From an uncultured Pseudomonadales bacterium (GTDB lineage: Bacteria > Pseudomonadota > Gammaproteobacteria > Pseudomonadales > Porticoccaceae): a DNA stretch of 64,000 nucleotides. The translations under genes and the position numbers were made by a program. Under the pieces are notes generated by a model, which was not told where the DNA came from, ran no database searches, and worked only from the letters and a program-made list of their open reading frames with translations. Positions 18,248 to 27,902 of this stretch are shown in pieces; the stretch's first letter is position 1, and each line of letters starts with the position of its first letter. Location: positions 62,001-126,000 of the forward strand of contig CALSNK010000005.1 of assembly GCA_943787675.1 (NCBI GenBank), written 5' to 3'.

Positions 18248-19164
18248 TACAGAGTCTCCTTAGAGGCGTTATACCAGCGTGTAGCCATCATTTCTGCGGT
18301 GCGCAGGCCAGCGGCAGTCATAATGTCGAGGTTGCCTGCATAGTTGGGCAGAAAGTCTCCTTTGCCCTCAACTTCTACCGACACAGTGACACGATTGCCA
18401 TCAAATACCGGCGGATTAGCCATGCGGTAACCGGGCACATAGGTCTGCACATCGGCAATCATACTGTGGATCGAGGCGGTGATTTTCGCTTGATCGGGGG
18501 TGGCGTTGGTTAGGCAGTGAATGGTGTCGCGCATAATAATCGGTGGTTCGGCGGGGTTGATAATAATAATCGCCTTACCTTCTTTGGCGCCGCCAATTTC
18601 GACAATCGCCGAGGAGGTGGTGCGAGTAAATTCATCGATGTTGTCTCTGGTACCCATGCCCACCGAGGGCGAGGCCACGGTGGCAACAATTTCAGCGTAG
18701 TCAACGGTCTGCACACGGCTCACTGCGTGGACCAGGGGAATGGTTGCCTGGCCACCACAGGTGACCATATTGACATTGTCGATGGGGCCATTGGCCATGA
18801 GACTGTCTAGGTTCACCGGAGGGATGCAGTAGGGACCAATCGCCGCTGGCGTCAGGTCGATCATAACAATGCCCAAGGCGTTTAATTTGCGTGAGTTTTC
18901 CGCGTGCACGTAAGCCGAGGTGGCGTCGAAGGCAAAATGTACCTTATCTTCCCCCTCATTCTGGTGACTGAGAGCTTCGATCAGGCCGTCAACACCGCCG
19001 GTGGTCACTTGCAGACCCCAGTCGCGGGCGCGTTGTATTCCGGGTGATTCGTCAATACCAACCATCCACACAGGCTCGATAATATCGCTGCGCAAACACT
19101 TCATTAACAGATCCGTACCTATATTGCCCGGCCCTATAATGGCCGCTCTAAATTTTTTGCTCAT
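18247..19164 (-). CDS. hsaG: Acylating acetaldehyde/propanal dehydrogenase
   Basis: A 305-aa CoA-acylating aldehyde dehydrogenase of the DmpF/BphJ/HsaG family. The NAD-binding GPGNIGTDL starts at residue 11, and the catalytic cysteine is Cys136 in [10 protein letters not shown]. It converts the aldehyde released by HsaF to propionyl-CoA (or acetyl-CoA). It is coupled to hsaF by a one-base stop/start overlap and follows hsaE by 12 bases. The length matches the family (~305-312 aa). Confidence 0.93.
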   Translation of the reverse strand: MSKKFRAAIIGPGNIGTDLLMKCLRSDIIEPVWMVGIDESPGIQRARDWGLQVTTGGVDGLIEALSHQNEGEDKVHFAFDATSAYVHAENSRKLNALGIVMIDLTPAAIGPYCIPPVNLDSLMANGPIDNVNMVTCGGQATIPLVHAVSRVQTVDYAEIVATVASPSVGMGTRDNIDEFTRTTSSAIVEIGGAKEGKAIIIINPAEPPIIMRDTIHCLTNATPDQAKITASIHSMIADVQTYVPGYRMANPPVFDGNRVTVSVEVEGKGDFLPNYAGNLDIMTAAGLRTAEMMATRWYNASKETL

Positions 19165-19176
19165 GGCATTCTCTCG

Positions 19177-19983
19177 TTAAAAAAATTGGCAGCTGACAGT
19201 TGAGGTAGTGAGACCTTCTCCGGTCAGGTTGAGTGACATTCTGTCACCGGCAACAACTGGTTCTAGGGGAACAACTGAGCCGGATAAAATAACTTCCCCG
19301 GCCAGCAGTGGGATATCAAAGGCGCCCAGGGTGTTGGCCAGCCAGACCACTGCGGTCAGTGGGTTACCCTGAACGGCAGAGCCGAAACCACGACTCAGTG
19401 GCTGACCGTTTTTAAATACTTCAATTTCCAGTGCAGCGAGATTTAGTCCATTGGGGTCGATACGCTCATTGCCCAACACATAGACGCCGCAACTGGCGTT
19501 GTCGGCAACCGTGTCCTGAATCTTGATATTCCAGTCGTGGATCCGCGAGTCAACCACTTCAAAGCAGGGTGTGATGTAGTCAGTGGCGCGCAACACGTCC
19601 TCTTCGGTGATATTAGTGCCGCGCAAATCCTGCTTGAGAATAAAGGCAATTTCACCCTCGGCGCGGGGTTGAATCAAATTACCTGCTACGGGAATATCGG
19701 CACCATTTCCATAGGCCATAGTATTGGTTAAAAAACCAAAATCTGGCTGAAACACACCGAGCATTTTTTGCACCACATCGGAGGTAGCACCAATTTTTTT
19801 ACCCACCACAGTTTCATTGTTGTCGGCCATACGGCAGGCCAACATGGCGCGGGAAATATGGTAGCCATCTTCGATCTCGATAGAGGCATAGCTGTCGGTT
19901 AAGGGGGGCAAGGTAGTGCCGGTGCGCAGGGCTGCATAGAGCGCTGAGCCAATGTCTTGGTGCTGGAGTTTAGTGAGGGCCAT
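19177..19983 (-). CDS. hsaE: 2-hydroxypentadienoate-type hydratase
   Basis: A 268-aa member of the 2-keto-4-pentenoate hydratase family (MhpD/BphH/HsaE/TesE). It hydrates 2-hydroxyhexa-2,4-dienoate from ring A to 4-hydroxy-2-oxohexanoate. The start at 19983 follows the hsaD stop by one base (TAA-G-ATG); an open extension upstream to 20058 lies inside hsaD and is rejected. RAEGEIAFIL, FEVVDSRI and the C-terminal GSVVPLEPV segment are characteristic, and the acidic metal ligands (E in AEGEIAF) are visible. Confidence 0.93.
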   Translation of the reverse strand: MALTKLQHQDIGSALYAALRTGTTLPPLTDSYASIEIEDGYHISRAMLACRMADNNETVVGKKIGATSDVVQKMLGVFQPDFGFLTNTMAYGNGADIPVAGNLIQPRAEGEIAFILKQDLRGTNITEEDVLRATDYITPCFEVVDSRIHDWNIKIQDTVADNASCGVYVLGNERIDPNGLNLAALEIEVFKNGQPLSRGFGSAVQGNPLTAVVWLANTLGAFDIPLLAGEVILSGSVVPLEPVVAGDRMSLNLTGEGLTTSTVSCQFF

Positions 19984-19984
19984 C

Positions 19985-20833
19985 TTAGTCGCTATCCACA
20001 AACTCAAGTGATTCACGATTGAACATCTCGGGATGTTCCACCATAACCCAGTGACCACATTGGCTCAGGGTAATGACTTTGACCTGCGGGCACTCGCTCT
20101 GTAGTGCAAGTGCGCCACTCACCGGGCAGAACTCATCTTCGCGCCCCCAAAATGCGAGCACTGGACAGCTGATTTCCTTGAGACGGCTGGTCAGGTTAGG
20201 TATCTGCATGGTCGCCAAAACCTGCGCGTTCTGCTGTTGCAAAATATGCCAGCGCTGGCTGATCAGCTGCTCGGTGACATGGCGTTTGTCAAATACCAGA
20301 CGCTCCAGCAGGGTGCCAAGCACCTCGCGGGTAAATGTTGGCGAGCCCATGGGATAGGCCATCATTGCCTGGATTCCGGACATGGCAAAGTACACTTCGC
20401 GCTCTTCGACGCCACCAGTGGCCATCAATATAAGTTTTTTTACCCGTTCCGGGCTGGCCAGGCAGAGGCCCAGAGAGATCGCACCACCGAGAGAGTTGCC
20501 TACCAAAATGGCTTGCTCAATGGCCAGATGATCCAGCAGATCGCGTAGATGATCAACAAAGTAATCTAGGGTATAAATAGCATCTGTGGGCTTGTCAGTA
20601 TCGCCATAGCCTGGCAGATCATAGATAACGACCCGATGGCCGGCGTCGGCAAACTGTTGCAGGTTGGCTTGAAAATTACTCCAACCGCTGGCGCCGGGGC
20701 CGCTGCCGTGAACAAACACAACGGTCTTGGCTGCGGCATCGCTGCCGGGGATTTCGATGTAGTGGGTGCGCAGCCCGCAGGGTAAGTCAACTAATTGGCC
20801 AGTGGCCAAGAAGCTTTGGGCGTCGATAATCAT
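19985..20833 (-). CDS. hsaD: 4,9-DSHA hydrolase (meta-cleavage product hydrolase)
   Basis: A 282-aa alpha/beta hydrolase that breaks the C-C bond of the ring A meta-cleavage product, giving 2-hydroxyhexadienoate and the C/D-ring propionate DOHNAA (HIP). The oxyanion motif HGSGPGASGW starts at residue 42. The catalytic triad is Ser114 (GNSLGG), Asp233 (GREDEF) and His261 (CGHWV), and Ser114 has the same number as in M. tuberculosis HsaD. It overlaps hsaA by 4 bases (ATGA) and is followed directly by hsaE. The Comamonas name is TesD. Confidence 0.94.
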   Translation of the reverse strand: MIIDAQSFLATGQLVDLPCGLRTHYIEIPGSDAAAKTVVFVHGSGPGASGWSNFQANLQQFADAGHRVVIYDLPGYGDTDKPTDAIYTLDYFVDHLRDLLDHLAIEQAILVGNSLGGAISLGLCLASPERVKKLILMATGGVEEREVYFAMSGIQAMMAYPMGSPTFTREVLGTLLERLVFDKRHVTEQLISQRWHILQQQNAQVLATMQIPNLTSRLKEISCPVLAFWGREDEFCPVSGALALQSECPQVKVITLSQCGHWVMVEHPEMFNRESLEFVDSD

Positions 20834-21948
20834 ATAAACATATCCATGTTCTCGACGCCCAGCTGGGTTCTACCCAAACCGCGTGCAAAAGGTGTCGGGT
20901 TGTTGGCCACGTGGCAGCGGGCAATATGAATATCGTGCCACAGCTGCTGCAGCGGGTGATTGTTAAACACCGAGCGACCACCGGCGGCATCAAACAATAG
21001 ATCGACACCGGCAATACACTTTTCAATTACGAGACTGGCCTGATAGCGGTACAAAATTCGCTGGTCGAGGGTTGGCTTCCAGTTGTTGCTCTGCATCTCG
21101 TCAAAGTTGCGGAACAGAATCGATTCCAGTTCGGCGATAATATATTTCACCTTGGCAATGCGCTCTTGGATTTCCACGTCGCCAGCCAGCTTGGTCATAT
21201 CTGTAGTGGCGCTGCCATTGCGGGTTTCGATAAACAGTTTCAGCGCTTTTTTCAGAGCCCCGATCGCCGGCGTGTTGACCACGCGAATAAAGGTCTGTGC
21301 CCAGGGCAGTCCATACATAGGGTTTTCTTGGTCGTTGACGCAGTTGAAACCGTCGAGCTGTTTATGGGTGCGGTAATCGGGGACAAAGACCGGTGTTTCT
21401 ATCACCACATCGTTTGACCCAGTGCCCTGCATACCCATCACATCCCAGGTATCTTCGATCTCATAATCTTTTCTCGGCACCAAGAATGTGCGGTAGCCAT
21501 GACTGGGCATATAGCCTCCGAGTAGCGCCCAAGAGCAGTGGCCTGAGCCTGAACTCCAGCCCCAGCGGCCGCTGAGCATAAAGCCACCTTCACAGGGCTC
21601 GGCGACGGCGCCGGCGGGATTGTAAGAGCTGCTGATCAAGGTGTTGGCGTCATCTTTATAGACATCGCTCTGCGCGCGTTCATCCATCATCGCCAGCTGA
21701 AACGAGTGCACCGAGATAATCCCGCAAGCCCATGCGACGCTCATATCGGCTTCGGCAATGGCCATTTGCGCGGCAAAAAATTCCTGAGGCGTATTTTCGC
21801 TGCCACCCCATTTTTTCGGCAGCATCATTTTGAAGAAACCACAGTCTTTTAACGCGTCGATCACCGGTTTGGCAATTTCGCGATTGCTGCGGGTTTCCGC
21901 GGCATGACTTTCAATGATTGCACTTACGTCTGCTGTAATGGTGGTCAT
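20830..21948 (-). CDS. hsaA: 3-HSA hydroxylase, oxygenase component
   Basis: A 372-aa flavin-dependent monooxygenase with acyl-CoA dehydrogenase fold. It uses reduced flavin from HsaB to hydroxylate 3-HSA to the catechol 3,4-DHSA. The start at 21948 is preceded by GAGGA; an upstream extension to 21981 has no ribosome-binding site. FFKMMLPKKWGG and the GRWGWSSGSGHCSWALLGG region match the HsaA/TesA2 type rather than true acyl-CoA dehydrogenases. It lies between hsaB and hsaD. Confidence 0.92.
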   Translation of the reverse strand: MTTITADVSAIIESHAAETRSNREIAKPVIDALKDCGFFKMMLPKKWGGSENTPQEFFAAQMAIAEADMSVAWACGIISVHSFQLAMMDERAQSDVYKDDANTLISSSYNPAGAVAEPCEGGFMLSGRWGWSSGSGHCSWALLGGYMPSHGYRTFLVPRKDYEIEDTWDVMGMQGTGSNDVVIETPVFVPDYRTHKQLDGFNCVNDQENPMYGLPWAQTFIRVVNTPAIGALKKALKLFIETRNGSATTDMTKLAGDVEIQERIAKVKYIIAELESILFRNFDEMQSNNWKPTLDQRILYRYQASLVIEKCIAGVDLLFDAAGGRSVFNNHPLQQLWHDIHIARCHVANNPTPFARGLGRTQLGVENMDMFI

Positions 21949-22034
21949 AATTGTGTCCTCAGAATTAATCAAAAATGGCATTCTTGCTTATTGGTTTATG
22001 GGCCGTTTTTCTACGTTGCTTTTTAAGCTATTTT

Positions 22035-22538
22035 TTACGCGACGGCGCAGTACTTTCCTTTAAAAAAGACCAGCGGCTGGACCTGTTGTAGTTCATTTTG
22101 GCAGCTGTAATCTAGCACGCGGCCGACAATGATCTGATGATCACCACCCTCATAGCGGTGTTCAACACGGCACTGAAAACGTGCGCTAAACTCATCGAAA
22201 ATTGGGGCTTCACCTAAACCAGGCTGCCACTCAACATCGGCAAATTTGTCGGCATTGCGGGTTGCGCAAACCGTGGATAAGGCTTCCTGACCAGCGTGTA
22301 AAATATGTACGGCAAAGTGCTCGTTGCGCTCGAAAGCGGCAAAACTCTGGGCATTTTTATCGATGCTCCAGAGAATTAGCGGCGGATCTAGCGAGACCGA
22401 TGAAAAACTATTGGCGGTCATCGCCAGGGGTTTTGCCTGCCCATTCTCGGTGTCACTGTCCATGGTCGTCACTACGGTGACGCCGGTGGCAAAATGACCG
22501 AAGGCCTGACGCAATTGTTTTGCTTGTTCGTTATTCAT
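22035..22538 (-). CDS. hsaB: 3-HSA hydroxylase, flavin reductase component
   Basis: A 167-aa flavin reductase of the HpaC/HsaB type that supplies reduced flavin to HsaA. The N-terminal LRQAFGHFATGVTVVTT is typical, followed by NSFSSVSLDPPLILWS and the C-terminal VFFKGKYCAV. I place the start at 22538 (MNNEQ) with GAGAC upstream; the frame is open to 22592 and an alternative ATG at 22568 is possible. It belongs to the fadD3-hsaCBADEGF run on the minus strand. Confidence 0.9.
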   Translation of the reverse strand: MNNEQAKQLRQAFGHFATGVTVVTTMDSDTENGQAKPLAMTANSFSSVSLDPPLILWSIDKNAQSFAAFERNEHFAVHILHAGQEALSTVCATRNADKFADVEWQPGLGEAPIFDEFSARFQCRVEHRYEGGDHQIIVGRVLDYSCQNELQQVQPLVFFKGKYCAVA

Positions 22539-22665
22539 AATCGTCTCAAAAGAGTTTGCAGTTTTCATGACTCTATAGTCCCAAACACCCATCTATTGGC
22601 GCATACCCCGAATGCATTAAATCAACATTGCGATCTAACTCATTTGGCTTAACGACTCTGAGCGC

Positions 22666-23571
22666 CTATTGCTGACCCACTGAAAAATCATGACCCCAAA
22701 AGCTCGGCACTGTGCTTTCAAACACCTCATAGCTAGCCCAGTCCTCTATAGTGCGGCCCTCAGCGCCATATTCGATATCAAAACCACCGGGGGATTTCAT
22801 ATAAAAGGACAGCATATGATCGTTGGCATGGCGTCCGAGGGTGCCGGACAAACCGACGTTATGGGCGATGCGACGATCGTTGCCGCGGCCCACTTCGTCG
22901 ACACTGTCAACTTCCGTCATGATGTGGATACAGCCTGCAGGATGGGGTATTTCAAAAAATGCCAAACTGTGGTGGCGCGAGTTACAGTGCATAAACCACA
23001 GTCGTTTAATCGGTTCGTTAGGGTCGGGAGTGAAGCGCAACTCCATCATGTCGGAGAGGCCGAAGCCGAGAACAGTGGTGAACAACTCAATGGTGGCGTC
23101 AAAGTTGGGTGCCGGCAATACGGCGTGGCCCATGCCTATTTGGCCGGTGATAAATTTGCGCACACCCACTGGTGAAACCAGTCGTTTAAAGTCTGAAATC
23201 ATTCCCCAGTATATTTCGTGCTTATTGCCGGATGGGTCGCTAAAGCTTGCCAGCTGATGCACTTTGCGCGCTGCGGCCAGCTCACTGGAACCCATCTGCA
23301 CTTCAATACCCGCGTTGTTCAAGCTGCTGACAGCCTCGTCAAAGCCCTGTTGATTATTGGTCTCCCAGCCACAAAAACCAAAGCTATCGCTGTCGGCAAG
23401 TTGCACCGTGATGCGGTAGGGGTGCTCATCCATTTTCAAATAGAGACTGCTGTCGCTGGCGCCATTGCGCTCACTGGCATCTTCTAAACCCATCACCTGA
23501 CAGCCATATTCGCGCCACTGGTCGAGATCGGTGCTGTTGATACCTATATAGCCGAGACTTTTGATCGCCAT
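22666..23571 (-). CDS. hsaC: 3,4-DHSA extradiol dioxygenase
   Basis: A 301-aa two-domain type I extradiol dioxygenase (BphC/HsaC/TesB). It opens ring A of 3,4-DHSA by meta cleavage. The iron ligands are His149 (GMGHAVLP), a His at 200/201 (NSRHHSLAF) and Glu267 (FDIEYG). Length and motif spacing fit the family. It follows fadD3 by 13 bases in the operon. The enzyme is one of the strongest markers of the 9,10-seco steroid pathway. Confidence 0.95.
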   Translation of the reverse strand: MAIKSLGYIGINSTDLDQWREYGCQVMGLEDASERNGASDSSLYLKMDEHPYRITVQLADSDSFGFCGWETNNQQGFDEAVSSLNNAGIEVQMGSSELAAARKVHQLASFSDPSGNKHEIYWGMISDFKRLVSPVGVRKFITGQIGMGHAVLPAPNFDATIELFTTVLGFGLSDMMELRFTPDPNEPIKRLWFMHCNSRHHSLAFFEIPHPAGCIHIMTEVDSVDEVGRGNDRRIAHNVGLSGTLGRHANDHMLSFYMKSPGGFDIEYGAEGRTIEDWASYEVFESTVPSFWGHDFSVGQQ

Positions 23572-23584
23572 ACTGTTCTCCTAT

Positions 23585-25168
23585 TTAAAAACTGGGTGAC
23601 TGGCGCTGAGACCAGATCTCGCGCAATGTAGGTTTGTGAATCTTGCCGGTGGCATTGAGGGGCAGCCGGTCGACAAATATAAAATGTTTGGGCACTTTGT
23701 AGTTGGCCATATTGGCGCGGCACCATTGGTGCATAAGCTCGGCATTTAGCTGTGGATCTGCGCTCTGAATAAACGCAGCCCCCACTTCCCCCATTAAGGT
23801 TTCGGGGATGCCGATCACCGCACTCATGACAATGCCCGGGTGGCGGTTGAGGCTCGATTCAATTTCCGCGGGGTAGCAGTTAAATCCGCCGCTGATATAC
23901 ATATCTTTGAGGCGATCAGTAATTTTCAGGTTGCCGTCGCTGTCGAGGCTGCCAACATCTCCAGTGTGCAGCCAGCCAGCACTGTCTATGCTCTCAGCGG
24001 TGGCCTCCGGGTTGTCCAGATAGCTTTGCATAACATTGAATCCGCGAATCACAATTTCACCGATTTCATCTGCGCCACAGTGGCAACCGTCGCTGTCCAG
24101 GCAGGCTACTTCAATGCCGGGAATAGCACGCCCTGAGGTGCTGGCGATGGTTGCGCTGGGGTCGCCGTGACGGCACATAGTGGCGAGGCCACAGGATTCA
24201 GACAGGCCGTAGGCGGTTAGCACTGTGGTAATGCCAAGGCGGTTGCGAATGCTGTCGATTAATTCTGTGGGTATGACTGCGGCACCAGTGGTCGCCTTGG
24301 TCAGCGAGCTAAGGTCATATTCATCCAGTTTAGGGTGAGCCAACAGCGACTGGTAGAGCGTCGGTGGCCCGGGCAACATGGTCACTTTGTCGGCGGCAAT
24401 GCGCTCCAACACCTGACCCACATCGAAAACCAATTGTGGCAGGAGGGTGCAGCCTTTTATCAGACAGGCCAGAATGCCCGCCTTGTAACCAAAGCTGTGG
24501 AAAAAGGGGTTAACGATTAGGTAGCGATCGCTTTGATCTAGGCCAACCAGGTCGCTCCAGATGGTAAAGGTGCGCAGGTTTTGTTGGTGGGTGGTGATAA
24601 CGCCCTTGGCTTTGCCGGTGGTGCCGGAGGTGAAAATAATATCCGAGCAGTGGTCGCCGGTGACCAGTGCAATGCGCTTATTGACCAGTTCTGGGTTGGC
24701 CGCTAGCCGCTCTTGCCCCTCGGTTAGCCAGTCTAGCCAGGTAGTGTGAGGCGCTTTCGATTGACCCTGTAAAACCACTGTGCCCTGAAGCTGATCGAGT
24801 TGACTGCGATCGATTTGGCTGGGGTAATCTGTATTGAGAAATTCGCCGATACTAAACAGCCATTTGGCGCCACTGGCGGCCAAAATATCTGTGGCTTCAA
24901 TGCCTTTAAAGCGTGAGTTGATCGGCACAACAACGCCACCAGCACAGTGAATGGCCAGCGCCGCTAACACCCATTCGGTGATGTTGGGTGCCCATATAGC
25001 AGCGCGATCACCTAGGGCAAAACCGCGCCCAATAAGTGTTGCTGCCGCCTGATGGCAGAGTTGTTGAGTGTCTCTAAAGGTCAGGCTTAGGTCGCCGTCT
25101 TCAATAAACACTTTGTTGTCGAATTTTTCGATGGCGCTGGTCAGGGCCGTTGCGATGGTTGGGCTCAT
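23585..25168 (-). CDS. fadD3: HIP-CoA ligase, FadD3-like
   Basis: A 527-aa AMP-forming acyl-CoA synthetase. It shows IIFTSGTTGKAKG, PFFHSFGYKAGI, AYGLSESCG, GWLHTGDVG, KDMYISGGFNCYPAE and the C-terminal NATGKIHKP with the catalytic lysine. Its position between hsaC and the divergent ipdAB operon points to FadD3, which attaches CoA to 3aα-H-4α(3'-propanoate)-7aβ-methylhexahydro-1,5-indanedione (HIP) and so commits it to C/D-ring degradation. Sequence alone does not exclude another steroid acid. It is the first gene of the minus-strand operon. Confidence 0.9.
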   Translation of the reverse strand: MSPTIATALTSAIEKFDNKVFIEDGDLSLTFRDTQQLCHQAAATLIGRGFALGDRAAIWAPNITEWVLAALAIHCAGGVVVPINSRFKGIEATDILAASGAKWLFSIGEFLNTDYPSQIDRSQLDQLQGTVVLQGQSKAPHTTWLDWLTEGQERLAANPELVNKRIALVTGDHCSDIIFTSGTTGKAKGVITTHQQNLRTFTIWSDLVGLDQSDRYLIVNPFFHSFGYKAGILACLIKGCTLLPQLVFDVGQVLERIAADKVTMLPGPPTLYQSLLAHPKLDEYDLSSLTKATTGAAVIPTELIDSIRNRLGITTVLTAYGLSESCGLATMCRHGDPSATIASTSGRAIPGIEVACLDSDGCHCGADEIGEIVIRGFNVMQSYLDNPEATAESIDSAGWLHTGDVGSLDSDGNLKITDRLKDMYISGGFNCYPAEIESSLNRHPGIVMSAVIGIPETLMGEVGAAFIQSADPQLNAELMHQWCRANMANYKVPKHFIFVDRLPLNATGKIHKPTLREIWSQRQSPSF

Positions 25169-25297
25169 GGCATAGTCAAATTAGTCTGTTTAAAGCATGT
25201 TATTGCTCGCCATCTTGCTTGTCATAGTCTCTATGGATGATGCTGCTTAAAAAGCGCAACTAGATAATCCTTGGTATCAAAAATCAGATAGTTAGGA
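25169..25297. promoter_or_regulatory. Divergent promoter region fadD3-hsa / ipd operon
   Basis: This 129-base gap separates the two central, divergently transcribed operons, so it must carry both promoters. It contains CATAG-TCT-CTATG (25223-25235), an inverted repeat with 5-bp arms that could be a regulator half-site pair. I cannot assign -10/-35 elements with confidence. The CGTCC-N4-GGACG repeat seen at 14365 and 41675 is not present here. Confidence 0.4.
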
Positions 25298-26179
25298 GTG
25301 GGTATGGATAAGGTGCGCTCAGCGTACGAGGCAGTCTCTGAAATAAAAGATAGTATGACTATCGGTATCGGAGGCTGGGGCCCACGGCGTAAACCCATGG
25401 CTCTAATAAGGGAACTGCTGCGTTCACCAGTGAAGGATTTAACGGTGGTTGCCTACGGCGGTGCCGATGTCGGGTTACTCTGCGCAGCGGGGAAGGTCAA
25501 ACGGGTGATTTTTGCCTTTGTGTCGCTGGACTTTATTCCCCTGGAACCCTATTTCCGCAAAGCTCGGCAGAGCGGTGCCATTGATGTCAGTGAAATTGAT
25601 GAAGGCATGATGCTCTTGGGCCTGCGCGCTGCCGCCTGGGGTGTGCCATATATTCCCACCAAAATTGGCCTGGGCACAGATGTTGTGCGTCTCAACCCGC
25701 AGATCAAAATGGTCGACAGCCCCTACGACGATAAAGAGTGGTTGGCGATGCCTGCCCTGAAGCTTGATGTAGCCCTTATTCATGCCAGTCGCGCGGATCA
25801 GCGCGGTCTCTGCCAGATCGATAGTCCCGATCTCTATATGGACGACTGGTTTGCCCGGGCCGCCGAAACAACCATTGTTTCCTGCGACGAGTTGGTCGAC
25901 ACAGAGCATTTTCATCAGGGTGATAATGCCCGCTCGGTATTCTGGGAGCGCAACGTGACGCAAATCGTAGTGCCCATAGCCGGTGGTGCTCATCCCAGTT
26001 CCTGTGATCCTCTCTATGGATTCGATATGGCGCACTTTAAAGAGTACGCCGCCAGCGCTTCTGTTGATGGCATAGAGGCTTACTTGGATAAGTACGTGAC
26101 CTCTAAAGATGAGCAGGCATATCAATCATTGGTGGGCGGTATCGACGGGATTCGCGCACTGCCACTACCTGTCTATTAA
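25298..26179 (+). CDS. ipdA: COCHEA-CoA hydrolase, alpha subunit
   Basis: A 293-aa class I CoA-transferase-fold alpha subunit. IpdAB in actinobacteria hydrolyses the last steroid ring (COCHEA-CoA) rather than transferring CoA. The GIGGWGPRRKPM glycine motif lies at residues 23-34, and SEIDEGMMLLGLRAAAW near residue 100 contains the acidic residue where IpdA has its active-site glutamate (Glu102 here, by position). It opens the plus-strand C/D-ring operon and is followed by its beta subunit after 21-33 bases. Confidence 0.92.
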   Translation: MGMDKVRSAYEAVSEIKDSMTIGIGGWGPRRKPMALIRELLRSPVKDLTVVAYGGADVGLLCAAGKVKRVIFAFVSLDFIPLEPYFRKARQSGAIDVSEIDEGMMLLGLRAAAWGVPYIPTKIGLGTDVVRLNPQIKMVDSPYDDKEWLAMPALKLDVALIHASRADQRGLCQIDSPDLYMDDWFARAAETTIVSCDELVDTEHFHQGDNARSVFWERNVTQIVVPIAGGAHPSSCDPLYGFDMAHFKEYAASASVDGIEAYLDKYVTSKDEQAYQSLVGGIDGIRALPLPVY

Positions 26180-26200
26180 CCACAGCAATTAACAGATGCA

Positions 26201-27034
26201 ATGGATCAACCTATGACACAGCAGGATTACAGTTTAGCGGAATTGATGACAGTCGCCGCCGCGGAAGCGTTTCGTGGCAACGGTGAAGTTTTGGCTACAG
26301 GCATAGGTCTGTTGCCGCGCCTAGCCGCGAGCTTGGCAATGAAAACCTTCACCCCAGAACTGATGATGACCGACAGCCAGAGTTGGATGTTGTCTGAACC
26401 GAACAATGTCAGTGGTCGCGCAGTCAGCGATCGCCAGGCCCAGGAATCCTGGATGGGTTTTTCGCGTATCTTTGACAATGTCTGGAGTGGCAAGCGCCAC
26501 GCTATGGTCGGCCCTACTCAGATCGATGCCTATGGCCAGACCAATATTTCCGCCCTCGGCAGTGATTATCAAAACCCGAAAGTACAGATGCTGGGTGTCC
26601 GCGGTTTTCCCGGCAACTCCATATGCCATGCCAACTCGTTTTTCGTACCCAACCATTCGCGCCGTGTATTTGTTGCCGAGGAATGTGATGTGGTCTGCTC
26701 TATAGGCTACAACCCAGAGCGTCTGCCGCGGGGTTACAGTTTCGACGAAATTGATATACGCCGAGTGATCACCGATCTCTGCGTGATGGACTGGGGTGGT
26801 CCCAATCACCAGCTGCGGGTCTTGAGCCTGCACCCGGGAGTTAGCCTCGAGGAAGTGCAAGAAAATACTTCTTTTGAACTTGCGGTGATCGACGATCTCG
26901 CAACTACAGCCGCGCCGACGCCAGAGCAGATGGCCATTATGGCGGCATTAGACCCGGCCAATAGTCGCGCCAAACAACTTAAAGACAACCCCGTCGGTGA
27001 TCGCCGTCCGCTAGAGGAGTCTCGCAATGTCTGA
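26201..27034 (+). CDS. ipdB: COCHEA-CoA hydrolase, beta subunit
   Basis: A 277-aa class I CoA-transferase-fold beta subunit, partner of IpdA. It has ATGIGLLPRLAASLA, the conserved GRAVSDRQ and MVGPTQIDAYGQTN segments, and CHANSFFVPNHSRRVFV. An alternative start four codons on (26213) is equally plausible; neither has a strong ribosome-binding site. It overlaps the next gene by 8 bases. The pair hydrolyses the final cyclic CoA ester of steroid ring C/D breakdown. Confidence 0.92.
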   Translation: MDQPMTQQDYSLAELMTVAAAEAFRGNGEVLATGIGLLPRLAASLAMKTFTPELMMTDSQSWMLSEPNNVSGRAVSDRQAQESWMGFSRIFDNVWSGKRHAMVGPTQIDAYGQTNISALGSDYQNPKVQMLGVRGFPGNSICHANSFFVPNHSRRVFVAEECDVVCSIGYNPERLPRGYSFDEIDIRRVITDLCVMDWGGPNHQLRVLSLHPGVSLEEVQENTSFELAVIDDLATTAAPTPEQMAIMAALDPANSRAKQLKDNPVGDRRPLEESRNV

Positions 27035-27902
27035 TAGTGCCACTTATGACCCTACCGCTGATACGGTTATCTATGCAGTCAGTGAGGGTGTAGCCACCAT
27101 TACCATGGATCGGCCGAGCTACCACAATGCCCAAAATGCCAAGATGACCTACGAATTAGACGCGGCTTTTCGACGCGCCGTGGCCGATGATGAGGTCAAG
27201 GTTATTGTTCTCGCCGGCAACGGCAAACACTTTTCTGCCGGTCATGATATTGGCACTCCAGGGCGCGACGTGCACCTTAGCCAAGAGCGCACCAGCATGT
27301 GGTACGACCATGCCAACAAGCCCGGTGGCGAGTATCTCTATGTCCGTGAAGCTGAAGCCTATCTGGGTATGTGCCGACGCTGGCGCGAAATCCCCAAGCC
27401 GACCATCGCGGCAGTGCAGGGCGCCTGTATTGCTGGTGGCCTCATGTTGGCCTGGGTCTGCGACCTTATTGTTGCCACCGATGATGCTTTTTTCTCTGAT
27501 CCAGTAGTGCGCATGGGTATTCCCGGTGTCGAGTATTTTGCCCACCCTTTTGAAATGCCACCGCGCATTGCCAAAGAGTTTCTCTTTACCGGCGATAAAA
27601 TGTCCGCCGAGCGCGCTTATCAGGTAGGCATGGTCAATCGCCTGTCGACCCGAGAGACTCTGCAAGATGACGTTAAAGCACTGGCCGCAAAAATAGCCGC
27701 GCAGCCTCGTCTGGGTCTGGCCCTGACCAAGCAGGTCATCAACAATATTGAAGATCTCCAGGGCAAGCGTACGGGCATGGAAGCGGCATTTGCCTGGCAC
27801 CACTTTTCTCATGCCCACAATGATCTGGTCTCCGGGGATAAGCTCGGTGGCTTTGATGCTAAAAAGATGGCCGAACACAATCGCGCGGGAGACAAGTCTT
27901 AA
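27027..27902 (+). CDS. EchA20-like ring hydrolase (crotonase family)
   Basis: A 291-aa crotonase-fold protein with GKHFSAGHDIGTPG (oxyanion hole, about residues 71-84), GACIAGGLMLAWVCDLI (about 132-148) and DPVVRMGIPGVEYF. In Mycobacterium echA20 sits beside ipdA/ipdB and opens ring D of the HIP-derived CoA ester, and the same adjacency here supports that role. The protein is longer than EchA20 (247 aa), mainly through an insertion around residues 85-110 and a longer C-terminus. It is coupled to the next gene as TAATG. Confidence 0.87.
   Translation: MSDSATYDPTADTVIYAVSEGVATITMDRPSYHNAQNAKMTYELDAAFRRAVADDEVKVIVLAGNGKHFSAGHDIGTPGRDVHLSQERTSMWYDHANKPGGEYLYVREAEAYLGMCRRWREIPKPTIAAVQGACIAGGLMLAWVCDLIVATDDAFFSDPVVRMGIPGVEYFAHPFEMPPRIAKEFLFTGDKMSAERAYQVGMVNRLSTRETLQDDVKALAAKIAAQPRLGLALTKQVINNIEDLQGKRTGMEAAFAWHHFSHAHNDLVSGDKLGGFDAKKMAEHNRAGDKS

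Noticed and set aside
25475..26125. 216-aa antisense ORF over ipdA
   Set aside because: Shadow of a well-supported gene, no ribosome-binding site or recognisable domain.
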